Shown: one piece after another, positions 43,201 to 52,616 of the stretch
Numbering within the stretch: position 1 is the stretch's first letter
How the letters are laid out: the number at the start of each line of letters is the position of its first letter
Origin: CAYNJG01 sp964397295
GTDB lineage: Bacteria; Planctomycetota; Planctomycetia; Pirellulales; Pirellulaceae
Assembly (NCBI GenBank): GCA_964397295.1
Contig: CAYNJG010000002.1
Coordinates: forward strand, 1 to 64,000
Reading direction: 5' to 3'
DNA: 64,000 bases
Program-made: the position numbers and the translations under genes
Notes under the pieces: generated by a model
What the model was told of the DNA's origin: nothing
Seen by the model: only the letters and a program-made list of their open reading frames with translations
Databases searched by the model: none

Positions 43201-46110
43201 CTATCCAAAATTCGCCAAAGGCTTCTGCCACGTCGCTTTTAACTCGTCGATCGGAACACTCAGCTTCTCGCTTGCTCCGTCGATCTGCACCGCACCACTA
43301 TTCGTTACGGTACCGATTTTCGCACACACCGTATCGCCGATTGCCGCTTGGAACGCGTCGATCTTGTCCGAGGCAACTTCCAACAAGAAACGTGTGTTCG
43401 ACTCGGAGAACAACAATGTCGAATCATCGCTCACTTTGTCGTGCGGCACTTTGGTCAAATCGATTTCCAAGCCGAGCCCGCCAGCAAACGCCATCTCTGC
43501 CGCAGCCACCGCAAGTCCACCTTCGCTCAAGTCATGACAAGCTCGAACAGCACCAGACCGAATAGCTTCATGTACAGCGACGAAAGTTCGCTTCGCCACC
43601 GCTGGATCGACTTGTGGCACTTGGCCACCAGAAAGCTTGTTGACGAACCCAAAGTGCGAGCCGCCAAGTTCATTTTTCGTTTGACCAACCAAGAACAACG
43701 CGTTTCCGGCGGTCTTCAAATCCATTGTTACGCACTTCGACACATCAGCCACTTGCCCGATGGCGCTAATCAACAATGTCGACGGAATCGAAATCGTTTG
43801 CTTCGTATTCGTTTCGTCGAAGTAACTGAATTCGTTGTTCAAGCTATCTTTGCCGCTGATAAACGGCGTGCCCAGTGCGACTGCCATTTCCTCGCACGCG
43901 ATTGCCGCTCGCACCAATGACCCCAGTGTCTCGGGGCGATCCGTATAGCCCCAGCAGAAATTATCGAGGATCGCAATCTGCCTCGGATCCGCGCCAACGG
44001 CCACACAATTGCGGATCGCTTCGTCGATAGCACTCGCAGCCATGTCATACGGATCGAAGTCACCGTAGTGCGGATTCATTCCGCAACTGACCACAACGCC
44101 ACGTCGAGATGTCAGCTTTGGCCGCACGACCGCAGCATCACTTGGACCATCGTTCATCACACCGACAAGCGGCTTGATCACACTCCCGGCTTGAACTTCA
44201 TGATCGTACTGACGAATCACCCATTCCTTACTCGCAACATTCAGCGAACCAAGAATCGAAAGCAAAGAATCTCGCGAAGTGCAACTTGACGTCGCCATCG
44301 GGGTGACGGCCGGCGGTTTGTAGATAGCATCACGAATCACGGGCGGTCGGCCGTCGTGCAGAAACTCCATCGACACATCGCCGACGACGTGCTCGCCGTA
44401 CTTCAGTTGCAGACGCCCGGTAGGTACAAACTTTCCAATGACACTTGTTTCTACGCCTTCCGCCGTACACACCGCTTCGAATTCGGCGAGGTTCGCTTCT
44501 GGAACCGAAAACACCATGCGTTCTTGAGCTTCTGAAATCCAGATTTCCGTGTACGAGAGCCCTTCGTATTTCACCGGCGCTTTATCGAGCCAAACTTCAG
44601 CACCGATTTTCTCACCCATCTCGCCCACGGCACTCGAGAACCCACCCGCGCCGCAATCGGTAACCGAGCTGTACAAGTTTTTGTCGCGAGCTTGCAACAA
44701 GACGTCCATCACCATCTTTTCGGTAACAGCGTTTCCAATCTGCACAGCACCGCCTGACAGCGATTCGCTTTCGCTCGTGAGTTCCGCAGAGCTAAACGTA
44801 GCACCGTGAATCCCATCTCGACCCGTACGACCACCGATAGCGACAATGAAATCGTTGGCCTTCGTTTCTTTAAACGTCTTGTCTCGTGGCAGCATCCCAA
44901 CGTTGCCGCAATAGACTAGTGGATTCCCTAAATAGCGAGGGTCGAAATAGATGGCTCCGTTGACAGTAGGAATTCCCATGCGGTTTCCATAGTCACGAAC
45001 TCCAGCCACAACACCTTTCATCACTCGCTTAGGATGAAGCACACCCGGCGGTAAACTCTCGACGGGCGTTTCAGGCGGTGCGAAACAAAATACGTCCGTG
45101 TTGCAAATCGGTTTCGCGCCGAGCCCCGTACCTAACGGATCACGAATAACGCCGCCAATTCCGGTGTTTGCACCTCCATACGGTTCTAATGCCGACGGAT
45201 GGTTGTGTGTTTCCACTTTGAATACGACGTTGTCTTCGTCATCGAAGCGAATGACGCCCGCATTGTCTTCGAAAACGCTCACGCACCAATCAGCATCACC
45301 AAGCGATTCGCGGATCTTTACGGTCGCAGCAAATATTGTTTCCTTCAGCATGTTGTCGAAGTTGCGTTCGCCGCGCTCGTCACGGTAGGCAATACGACCG
45401 GCCAGTGTTTTGTGACTGCAGTGTTCGCTCCACGTTTGAGCTACCGATTCGAGTTCGATATCCGTGGGATCTCGATCAAGCTTGCGAAAGTGAGCTTGAA
45501 TCGTTTGCATTTCGGTCAGCGTCAGATAGAGCTGGCCAGTTTTACTTAGCGATTCCAGTTTTTCATCAGAAAGATCGCGAATCGGGACCGTTTGCAACTC
45601 AAACTGATAAGGGCTACCCAACTCGATCGTATCCAGCTCCAACTTTCCCGCGACGACCTGCTCGATTGAATCATTCGCAAGAACTTTCATAGCAAGTCGG
45701 TCGATCGCGTCGGCGGGAAGAGGACTCAACCAGTACTTGCGAAACGTTCGAACTGCATCTACCGAAACTCCCAAGTCCCGAATCGCGCGCTCAGCACTTT
45801 GCGCCACGGGGTCCATCACACCAGGCTTTCGCATGATGTGTAGTAATTGTTCGCAACCTTGCGGCGGTTCGCATAGCGATTCGTCCCCAACGCTGGCAAC
45901 GGCTACCGACTCAACAACACGATCGGCGAAAAGACTGGTTGCCAGTTTGTCTATCTCTGCGCGATCAATATCGCCTTGCACCAGATAGCCTCGTACCGAA
46001 CGCACTTCCAGCGAATCGGCGATGCCCATATCTTTGGCTTCTCCCGCAACTCGATGTCCGTCCAGGTCCGGGTGTCCCGGCAGTGGCGTGATATCAACTT
46101 CCCAAAGCAT
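43201..46110 (-). CDS. purL: Phosphoribosylformylglycinamidine synthase with fused PurS domains
   Basis: 969 residues from the ATG at 46110. The frame is open to 46305, but that region overlaps tyrA and lacks family features. The first 220 residues hold two PurS-like units: MLWEVDITPLPGHPDLDG, then LLHIMRKPGVMDPVAQSAER followed by VRTFRKYWL. Normally PurS is a separate small subunit. The catalytic part then follows: TWSEHCSHKTL; FKVETHNHPSALEPYGGAN; GTGIGGVIRDPLGTG; and CHDLSEGGLAVAAAEMAF. It converts FGAR to FGAM using ATP and ammonia from PurQ. The start overlaps the tyrA stop by 17 bp, so the order is tyrA-purL-purQ. Confidence 0.96.
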   Translation of the reverse strand: MLWEVDITPLPGHPDLDGHRVAGEAKDMGIADSLEVRSVRGYLVQGDIDRAEIDKLATSLFADRVVESVAVASVGDESLCEPPQGCEQLLHIMRKPGVMDPVAQSAERAIRDLGVSVDAVRTFRKYWLSPLPADAIDRLAMKVLANDSIEQVVAGKLELDTIELGSPYQFELQTVPIRDLSDEKLESLSKTGQLYLTLTEMQTIQAHFRKLDRDPTDIELESVAQTWSEHCSHKTLAGRIAYRDERGERNFDNMLKETIFAATVKIRESLGDADWCVSVFEDNAGVIRFDDEDNVVFKVETHNHPSALEPYGGANTGIGGVIRDPLGTGLGAKPICNTDVFCFAPPETPVESLPPGVLHPKRVMKGVVAGVRDYGNRMGIPTVNGAIYFDPRYLGNPLVYCGNVGMLPRDKTFKETKANDFIVAIGGRTGRDGIHGATFSSAELTSESESLSGGAVQIGNAVTEKMVMDVLLQARDKNLYSSVTDCGAGGFSSAVGEMGEKIGAEVWLDKAPVKYEGLSYTEIWISEAQERMVFSVPEANLAEFEAVCTAEGVETSVIGKFVPTGRLQLKYGEHVVGDVSMEFLHDGRPPVIRDAIYKPPAVTPMATSSCTSRDSLLSILGSLNVASKEWVIRQYDHEVQAGSVIKPLVGVMNDGPSDAAVVRPKLTSRRGVVVSCGMNPHYGDFDPYDMAASAIDEAIRNCVAVGADPRQIAILDNFCWGYTDRPETLGSLVRAAIACEEMAVALGTPFISGKDSLNNEFSYFDETNTKQTISIPSTLLISAIGQVADVSKCVTMDLKTAGNALFLVGQTKNELGGSHFGFVNKLSGGQVPQVDPAVAKRTFVAVHEAIRSGAVRACHDLSEGGLAVAAAEMAFAGGLGLEIDLTKVPHDKVSDDSTLLFSESNTRFLLEVASDKIDAFQAAIGDTVCAKIGTVTNSGAVQIDGASEKLSVPIDELKATWQKPLANFG

Positions 46111-46948
46111 CGCGTCGTTGCTTTCCCGCAGCCAAAAGCCGCGTGAGTGTGTCTCGATTGTTTTCGGCAAGCGCCGTTTCGAATTCTTGAATGTTGCTAC
46201 GAACTTGCTGCAAGGATTCGAGCACGTTCTGACTATTCTCTTGTAGGATTTGCGTCCAGAGCTCAACATCCGCCGCCGCGATCCTGGTGGTATCTCGCCA
46301 ACCACCCGCGATCAGATCCAAATGTTCTTCCGGTGTCGTCGCAGCCAACGATGAAGCGATAATGTGCGGCACGTGACTCGTTATCGCGAGCGCTTGATCG
46401 TGCAGCTTCGGATCCATCGTGACGGTTTTCGCGCCAAGCGACTCCCAAAACTGTTCGACGTGAGCGGTGTTCGTTTTCAATGTGGAAGAAGTTGGCGTCA
46501 GAATCACGAGTCGATCGTGATAGAGATCAGCATTCCCGTATTCCGCGCCGCTCTTGTCGCTACCGGCGAGTGGATGGCTGCCCACGAACTTCGCGTTCGG
46601 AACGGTTGCTTCCACATCCGCGACAACCTTTTCTTTAGTACTACCCGCGTCAGTGATCAAAGCATCCGGGAAATGACTCGCAATCGCTTGGCAATGTTCG
46701 ACCAGCAGTTGAACCGGAGCACACAGCACCACGAGATCGGGCGTCGGCGACTGAGAAGGGTCCGTCACGAATTCATGAATCGCGCCAAGATCCACGGCAC
46801 GCTGCAGACGTTCCGCATTTCGACCGATGCCCACGACCCGATCTGCGAGTTCTCGTTTTCGCAGGGCCATACCGATCGAGCCTCCGATGAGGCCGACGCC
46901 GTAAATGGCAACGGTATTCCAACGTATCGCGGTAGTTTGCTTGGTCAT
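46094..46948 (-). CDS. tyrA: Prephenate/arogenate dehydrogenase
   Basis: 284 residues from the ATG at 46948. The NAD-binding glycine motif GVGLIGGS is at about residues 17-24. The substrate-binding region has SHPLAGSDKSGAEYGNADLY, and TSHVPHIIASSLA in the helical dimerisation domain is typical of TyrA. It makes the oxidative decarboxylation step to tyrosine, on prephenate or arogenate; the sequence does not decide which. There is no ACT domain, so feedback control is not obvious. First gene of the tyrA-purL-purQ run. Confidence 0.94.
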   Translation of the reverse strand: MTKQTTAIRWNTVAIYGVGLIGGSIGMALRKRELADRVVGIGRNAERLQRAVDLGAIHEFVTDPSQSPTPDLVVLCAPVQLLVEHCQAIASHFPDALITDAGSTKEKVVADVEATVPNAKFVGSHPLAGSDKSGAEYGNADLYHDRLVILTPTSSTLKTNTAHVEQFWESLGAKTVTMDPKLHDQALAITSHVPHIIASSLAATTPEEHLDLIAGGWRDTTRIAAADVELWTQILQENSQNVLESLQQVRSNIQEFETALAENNRDTLTRLLAAGKQRRDALGS

Positions 46949-47134
46949 GGTGAGCACGGATTGTAGCAAATGCTTGTCGGTTGGAAGTGGGGGCACCGAG
47001 TGTGAGCCTCCACAGAATTACGCTCGCAAATTGATTTGTTGATCTAGAATCCACGAAGGTACAATGAAGCGCTATTGCCGGCCGGAACGCAGCCCATCAA
47101 TTCGCTTTTGAGCTAAACAAGAAGAGAGACACGC

Positions 47135-48163
47135 ATGGCCTCACGGATTTCCCTGAAGCAACTTTCCGAACTCTGCCGCCGCACGGCGACTGGCCATGCA
47201 GCCGGTGTCGATGCGAGAAAGATTTGGAAGCGAGAGGCTTCATCGGGCAATGCAAAAAAACGCCGCGAATTGCTCAAAGTCAGCCAGGCGATCGATGGAG
47301 GCTCTGCGCTTTCCGATGCGTTGAAACTGACGGACGGCTATATGCCAACGCTGGTTCCCGAGCTCGTTCACGCAGGTGAAAAAGCGGGCAAAGTCGATCA
47401 GGTGCTAAATCGACTTGGGCAGTACTACGAGTTCGTCCGCTCATTGCGAACTGCGTTTTTGGCCGGTATCGCCTGGCCAATGTTCCAGCTAGTCATCGCC
47501 GTACTCATCGTTGGCCTTGTGATTTTCATCACCGGCTTTCTCCAAAACGGAGACCAAACCTTCGACATGGTTGGCTTTGGCTTGATGGGCACAAAAGGCG
47601 TCATCATTTACTTTTCCGTTGTTGCAGCGATCAGCGTTGGCGTGTTTTTCTTTATTCGAAGTTTGCTTTCAGGAAGACTCTCGAAAGTGGTGATGGCTCC
47701 GTTGATGAACGTTCCCGTGATCGGCAAGAGCTTACGATTGATGGCGATGTCACGACTTTCTTGGGCACTCGGAATGGCGGTCGAATCCGGTGTCGATTTG
47801 AAGGAGTCCGTCGGTATCGCGATTCGAAGCACACAAAACTCGTTCTACACGCGACACCTGAGTGCCATTCAAGGTATGATTTCTCGCGGCAGCTCGCTTC
47901 AAGAATCACTGTTCTTACCCGACGTGTTTCCGGAGGACTTCTTGGATGCGATCGCCGTTGGCGAAGAGTCTGGCAAACTCGAAGAATCGCTATCGAGACT
48001 CGCTGGACAGTACGAGCAACAAGGCAAAGCCGCAATGAGCGCGCTCGCAGTTGCCAGCGGTATCCTGGTCTGGATCGGCGTTGGATGCATCATCGTCTAC
48101 TTCATCTTCCGCTTCGCATTATTCTACATCGGTATCATCGAAGGCGCCATGCAACCGATTTAG
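47135..48163 (+). CDS. Type II secretion system F-family protein
   Basis: 342 residues, shorter than full GspF proteins (about 400). It has two GspF-type segments. The first (residues about 10-135) has GGSALSDALKLTDGYMPTLV and VPELVHAGEKAGKVDQVLNR, then the first membrane helix. The second (about 190-330) has SRLSWALGMAVESGVDLKES, FLDAIAVGEESGKLEESLSR and the C-terminal helix. A membrane helix lies between them. It is the inner-membrane platform protein of a type II secretion or type IV pilus machine. No other parts of such a machine are next to it. Confidence 0.88.
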   Translation: MASRISLKQLSELCRRTATGHAAGVDARKIWKREASSGNAKKRRELLKVSQAIDGGSALSDALKLTDGYMPTLVPELVHAGEKAGKVDQVLNRLGQYYEFVRSLRTAFLAGIAWPMFQLVIAVLIVGLVIFITGFLQNGDQTFDMVGFGLMGTKGVIIYFSVVAAISVGVFFFIRSLLSGRLSKVVMAPLMNVPVIGKSLRLMAMSRLSWALGMAVESGVDLKESVGIAIRSTQNSFYTRHLSAIQGMISRGSSLQESLFLPDVFPEDFLDAIAVGEESGKLEESLSRLAGQYEQQGKAAMSALAVASGILVWIGVGCIIVYFIFRFALFYIGIIEGAMQPI

Positions 48164-48235
48164 AACTGAGTGTTGCGTACGAGTCCGCTGACTGAAGCGG
48201 AAGCGGCGCAAGTCGTTCGGCGTCGATCGCTTGTG

Positions 48236-49270
48236 TTATCGTTGGTTCTTAATGCAGCCTTCGTCCATGGGAACCGCTTCTCCGACTTCATCAACTGGAT
48301 GCGTGAAAAGGTATCGCCAAACGTCGGCGTGAGCGAATTCGCCGTCATCCGTTTTCTTTGCTCGGCGTCCCGGCTGAACCGCGCTGTGTGCTCGTTCCGC
48401 ACTTCCTCCGACGTCGAAGTCGGTCACCAACCGCCGCGTATTGCCGTACGGCGGCTTCGCGTGTTCCACATTCACGATTGGACCGAACTTGTGCATGCCA
48501 AGTAACTCCCAACTCCGGCAGTAGTGATCACCGACCCAACCTCCATCGAGCACATGTGAAAACCCAAAGTATCGATTCTTCGGAGTCGCTGAAGGCAAGC
48601 CTTGCCACGCTTGAAATTGATCTCGCGGTCCGCATAACGCCACGACGCGGCTTACTTTCTGGTGTTTCGCAAATCTTGCGGCTGTCGTGGAACCGTGCGA
48701 CGCACCAGCGACGATGATGTCATCCCAACGCAGTGATTGCTTGTCCTCGGTTAAAAAGTAGCCCCATCGACCCTCCGGATTTTCTTTGGCCAACCAGGTG
48801 ACGAACTGAAACGCGCGTTCCATCATGCCGTCCGGTTTGGGGATGTCGATGTCATCGCTAAAGTCCTCCCCAGTCGCCGCCTCTAGGCGAATATTGCCTC
48901 GGCAATTCTCATCGACCGGTGTCTCCTGGCAACACTTTGAAAACCACTTGTTTGCATAGTGGACTTGAATCGCGTGTATTCCATGCGAATTGATTTGCTC
49001 GAACAACGCACCGTTGTGGCTCATCAACCAAATGACCAACTTGCCGCGTGGCGCAATCCGAGTATCTACGGAAGCCACTTCGAAATCCGTGGGCTTGCCA
49101 CTTTCAGTTTCGAAGATAAACCCGAGTTCAGGATGTGGTTTCGCGCGAGGGTCGATTTTACTTGCGCGGGCCTTGAGTTCGTAACGCTGTGGACTGGCGT
49201 CATCAAACGCCAATTGCGCGAACGCAGGAAGCGGAAGAACGGCTAGTAGCAAAACAAGTGGCAGTTTCAT
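48236..49270 (-). CDS. Secreted alpha/beta-hydrolase-like protein
   Basis: 344 residues with a signal peptide (MKLPLVLLLAVLPLPAFA). The nucleophile elbow is IIVAGASHGSTTAARFAK (S in GASHG), followed by RVVALCGPRDQF. This matches the layout of BPSS1187-like alpha/beta hydrolases. The N-terminal region has AIQVHYANKWFSKCCQETPV. Candidate acid and histidine lie near VGDHYCRSWE and FAHADVWRYL. The substrate is unknown. It converges with the secretion F gene. Confidence 0.8.
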   Translation of the reverse strand: MKLPLVLLLAVLPLPAFAQLAFDDASPQRYELKARASKIDPRAKPHPELGFIFETESGKPTDFEVASVDTRIAPRGKLVIWLMSHNGALFEQINSHGIHAIQVHYANKWFSKCCQETPVDENCRGNIRLEAATGEDFSDDIDIPKPDGMMERAFQFVTWLAKENPEGRWGYFLTEDKQSLRWDDIIVAGASHGSTTAARFAKHQKVSRVVALCGPRDQFQAWQGLPSATPKNRYFGFSHVLDGGWVGDHYCRSWELLGMHKFGPIVNVEHAKPPYGNTRRLVTDFDVGGSAERAHSAVQPGRRAKKTDDGEFAHADVWRYLFTHPVDEVGEAVPMDEGCIKNQR

Positions 49271-49432
49271 CTCGAGTCTCCATGCAGGAAGGGTGGAAAC
49301 GGATTCTAGTCGATCGATCGGTTGTCCGGACTCTTATGGATCTCGCAACAGAGTCAAAGTTGATGAACTCCTAAGCTGCGAGAGTCGATCGATTAAGGAG
49401 GCGACTTCACTAGAGACTAGTCGAGCTTCGAA

Positions 49433-50194
49433 ATGAAACCATCTTATCGTTCCGGTTTGAAATCAGTGCGCCCCGAACGACTCGAGTCTCGGTATTTGCT
49501 GACCGGTGACTTGGTCGCAAGCCAACTAGTAAATTTCTCCAGCTTTCGCTCTGACGAAATTGAATTCCGAGACGTGCAAGAAGCCGACTTCGATGGGGAC
49601 GGTCGAGTCGATATCGCTGGTCGTCATGGGGGTGAGTGGTGGGTCGGCCGCGCTAGTGACGATGGCGAATTCATTGCTGAGCATTGGGCGACGTGGTCAG
49701 ACGTCGATTGGACGGATGTTTGGGCGGGCGACTTCAACGGGGACGGACTTGATGACTTGGTAGGCCGTGTTGACGGAGATTGGTGGGTTGCGACATCGAC
49801 GGGCGAGCGATTCCTGAATCAGCACTGGGGTCGATGGTCGAATTCGGTCGAATGGCATGACGTATGTATTGGGGATTTCAACAACGACGGATTGGATGAC
49901 ATTGCCGGCCGAACCGACGGGCTTTGGTGGGTCGCTCGGTCGACCAGCGAAAACTTCGTGAACGAGTACTGGGGCAACGAACTGGAACGAGAGGATCCAC
50001 ACGCCGCGCTGGTTTCTGTTTCTTCGATCGACGCTGATCTGAACGACGACGGAACGGTAGGGTTCGACGACTTCATCATTCTGGCAGCCAACTTCCAGAA
50101 ACAAGTCGCGGCCGGGACCAGTGGCGATTTAGATGGCAACGCGGTGGTGAACTTCGACGACTTCTTGCTTTTGCGTGAGCAGTACGTCGTTTGA
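49433..50194 (+). CDS. LEPR-XLL-type secreted protein with FG-GAP repeats and dockerin-like end
   Basis: 253 residues. The N-terminus RPERLESRYLLTGD belongs to the planctomycete LEPR-XLL leader type, found on very long exported proteins; this one is short. Three FG-GAP/VCBS-like repeats of about 46 residues follow (DFDGDGRVDIAGR, DFNGDGLDDLVGR, DFNNDGLDDIAGR), each ending in WWV. They should fold as part of a propeller that binds calcium. The last 50 residues form two EF-hand-like units (DLNDDGTVGFDDFIILAANF; DLDGNAVVNFDDFLLLREQY), a dockerin-like end. Confidence 0.85.
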   Translation: MKPSYRSGLKSVRPERLESRYLLTGDLVASQLVNFSSFRSDEIEFRDVQEADFDGDGRVDIAGRHGGEWWVGRASDDGEFIAEHWATWSDVDWTDVWAGDFNGDGLDDLVGRVDGDWWVATSTGERFLNQHWGRWSNSVEWHDVCIGDFNNDGLDDIAGRTDGLWWVARSTSENFVNEYWGNELEREDPHAALVSVSSIDADLNDDGTVGFDDFIILAANFQKQVAAGTSGDLDGNAVVNFDDFLLLREQYVV

Positions 50195-50202
50195 TATGCG
50201 CA

Positions 50203-50234
50203 CAAAAAAACGGGCGGAGGAATTCCTCGCCCGT
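50203..50234 (-). terminator. Rho-independent terminator for rplM-rpsI
   Basis: ACGGGCGAGGAATT and its near-complement form a stem whose minus-strand copy is followed by seven T (50204-50210 as A run on the plus strand). It starts 29 bp beyond the rpsI stop. It may also stop transcription from the plus-strand gene ending at 50194. Confidence 0.82.
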
Positions 50235-50262
50235 ATTGTGTTTTGAAAATACAGAAGCTGAA

Positions 50263-50679
50263 TTAACGCTTCGAGAACTGCGTGCCACGTCGAGCACCGC
50301 GAAGACCTGGTTTCTTACGTTCTTTCATTCGCGAATCTCGTGTGAGGAATCCGCCGTCGCGAAGTGCCTGGAATGCTTCGGAGTCATAACTCACGAGAGC
50401 ACGTGCAATTCCCATTCGACATGCACCGGCTTGGCCTGTGTTACCACCGCCGTGAACACGGATGATGATGTCGACTTCATTTTTCTTTTCCGTAGCGATT
50501 ACCGGTCCAAGCAACGCGTTGCGGTCTTGCTCGTTCGGAAAGTACTCTTCGATGTCACGCTTGTTGATCGTGACTTTTCCAGAACCCGCTCGTACGCGAA
50601 CTCGAGCCACCGACGTTTTCCGTCGACCGGTTCCCAACGCGTCGTTGTTGATCTTGTCTTTTTTTGCAACAGCTACCAT
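50263..50679 (-). CDS. rpsI: Ribosomal protein S9
   Basis: 138 residues, a normal length for S9. The family signature GTGRRKTSVARVRVRAGSGK near the start, IRVHGGGNTGQAGACRMGIA in the middle and the RNA-binding tail KKPGLRGARRGTQFSKR are all clear. Part of the 30S head near the P site. It follows rplM by 29 bp, the conserved rplM-rpsI pair. Confidence 0.98.
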   Translation of the reverse strand: MVAVAKKDKINNDALGTGRRKTSVARVRVRAGSGKVTINKRDIEEYFPNEQDRNALLGPVIATEKKNEVDIIIRVHGGGNTGQAGACRMGIARALVSYDSEAFQALRDGGFLTRDSRMKERKKPGLRGARRGTQFSKR

Positions 50680-50708
50680 AGCTCAATCTCGTTGACGATT
50701 TTTGTTCG

Positions 50709-51161
50709 TTAGGATACCAGACGCTTTGGCGCCTCTAGCACTTCAGGACCCTGCGCTTGATGCGGATGATCCGGCCCAGCGTAGACTTTCAACTTTTTCA
50801 GCATCTTCCGTCCAAGCTTGTTTTTGGGCAACATGCGACGGACAGCTTCCTCGAGGATGCGTTCTGGAATCCGGTCGCGAAGATGGTTTGCCATCTCGAT
50901 TTTTTGACCGGGATAGCCAGTGTACCGTGCGTATTTCTTTTGATCCCATTTGTTGCCAGAGAATTCGAGCTTCTCAGCATTCGTGACAATTACGAAATCG
51001 CCAGTATCCACATGTGCGGTGTACGTCGGACGATGTTTGCCCATCAAGATGACAGCGATCTTGCTGGCGAGACGACCGATGACAGCATCGGTTCCATCTA
51101 CAACAAACCAGCTTCGATCGATCTCGCCTGGTTTGGCTTGGTATGTTTTGGAGGCAACCAC
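50709..51161 (-). CDS. rplM: Ribosomal protein L13
   Basis: 150 residues with a GTG start. The L13 hallmarks WFVVDGTDAVIGRLASKIA, ILMGKHRPTYTAHVDTGDFV and AVRRMLPKNKLGRKMLKKLK are present. It is an early-assembly protein of the 50S subunit. First gene of the rplM-rpsI operon. Confidence 0.98.
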   Translation of the reverse strand: MVASKTYQAKPGEIDRSWFVVDGTDAVIGRLASKIAVILMGKHRPTYTAHVDTGDFVIVTNAEKLEFSGNKWDQKKYARYTGYPGQKIEMANHLRDRIPERILEEAVRRMLPKNKLGRKMLKKLKVYAGPDHPHQAQGPEVLEAPKRLVS

Positions 51162-51392
51162 AGTTACTACCCCGAGGATATTGGACGCATTTGAATCGCG
51201 AATCTTATTCGTTTATCTGAAAATCTTCAATAGCCCGACAGCCTTTTCTGACCGGAAACCACGTTGATTTTCGGCGAAACAGGTAGACTTTTGCGACTAG
51301 CCCGATTCTGGCAATGGGTCCTGGGCGTTTTCGGTTTCATCTGCAAGAATCGCGGATCACCTGTCGGAGCTGCACGGAGAGCAAACCATATT

Positions 51393-52616
51393 ATGAAGTT
51401 GGCCGTTTTAAAGGAAACTTACGCCGGCGAACGTCGTGTTGCTCTCGTGCCGGGCGGGCTCAAACCACTCTTAAAAGTCGGTTGCGAAGTGCTCATCGAG
51501 TCTGGAGCTGGGCTCGAGGCGGGGCACTCCGACGAAGAATATAAGGAAGCTGGTGCATCGGTCGTTGATCGAAAAACCTGCTTTGATGCTGACATTCTCG
51601 CCCACGTTCGCTGTCTTGGTGCTAACAAAACGGGCTGCGAAGCAGATCTGAAGAACTATCGCGACGGCCAGATCGTGATCGGGACCTGCGATCCTCTGGG
51701 CGAAGCTAAGGCGATCAAGAAAGCAGCGAAAAAAGGCATTTCGCTGTTGGCTTTGGAAATGATTCCGCGAATCACGCGGGCACAGAGCATGGACGTGCTT
51801 AGCAGTATGGCGTGCATTGCGGGATATCGAGCCGTGATTCTGGCTGCTGCCGAGCTACCGAAGATGTTCCCACTAATGATGACGGCGGCGGGCACCCTTT
51901 CGCCTGCTCGAGCCTTCGTGATTGGTGCGGGTGTCGCCGGTCTACAAGCGATCGCAACGGCGCGTCGTTTAGGTGCCGTAGTGCATGCCTACGATGTACG
52001 TCCAGCCGTTCGTGAACAAGTCGAAAGCCTTGGCGCAAAATTTGTGGAACTGGATTTGGAAACCGGCAGTTCGGAAGATAAAGGCGGCTACGCGAAAGCG
52101 ATGGGCGAAGACTTCTACAAAAAACAACGTGAGTTGATGGCCGAAGTAGTATCGGAAAGCGACGTCGTCATCACCACCGCCGCAATTCCTGGCAAAGAGT
52201 CTCCACTGCTGATCACTGCCGACGCCGTAAAGGGCATGCCTGACGGTGGCGTGATTATAGATTTGGCAGCCGAACGCGGTGGAAACTGCGAACTCAGCCA
52301 AGCCGACAAACGCGTGGTCGAGCATGGTGTCACGATACTAGGTCCGACAAATTTGCCATCAGAGATTCCGAATCACGCGAGCCAAATGTTCGCGAAGAAC
52401 GTGACGACGCTTGTGCAACATTTGGTCAAAGAAGAAGCGATCAATTTAGATCTCACCGACGAGATCACTGCCGGCACCTTAGCCACGCACGAAAAAGAAG
52501 TGCTACACCCTCGCCTCCGCGACATTCTTGGCATGGAACCGTTGGCGGAGGAGGAGGACTCCACTCCGGAAGCACCTGCCGATGACGACGAATCGAAATC
52601 AGGAGACGCGAAATGA
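51393..52616 (+). CDS. pntAA: NAD(P) transhydrogenase alpha subunit, soluble NAD-binding part
   Basis: 407 residues from the ATG at 51393 (MKLAVLKETYAGERRVALVP); the open frame begins at 51264 with no family sequence before that ATG. It shows the alanine-dehydrogenase/PNT fold: VPGGLKPLLKVGCEVLIESG, FVIGAGVAGLQAIATARRLG and VTILGPTNLPSEIPNHASQM. It is domain I, which binds NAD(H). Splitting domain I from the membrane part gives the three-gene form of this proton-pumping enzyme. Next gene overlaps by 4 bp. Confidence 0.95.
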   Translation: MKLAVLKETYAGERRVALVPGGLKPLLKVGCEVLIESGAGLEAGHSDEEYKEAGASVVDRKTCFDADILAHVRCLGANKTGCEADLKNYRDGQIVIGTCDPLGEAKAIKKAAKKGISLLALEMIPRITRAQSMDVLSSMACIAGYRAVILAAAELPKMFPLMMTAAGTLSPARAFVIGAGVAGLQAIATARRLGAVVHAYDVRPAVREQVESLGAKFVELDLETGSSEDKGGYAKAMGEDFYKKQRELMAEVVSESDVVITTAAIPGKESPLLITADAVKGMPDGGVIIDLAAERGGNCELSQADKRVVEHGVTILGPTNLPSEIPNHASQMFAKNVTTLVQHLVKEEAINLDLTDEITAGTLATHEKEVLHPRLRDILGMEPLAEEEDSTPEAPADDDESKSGDAK

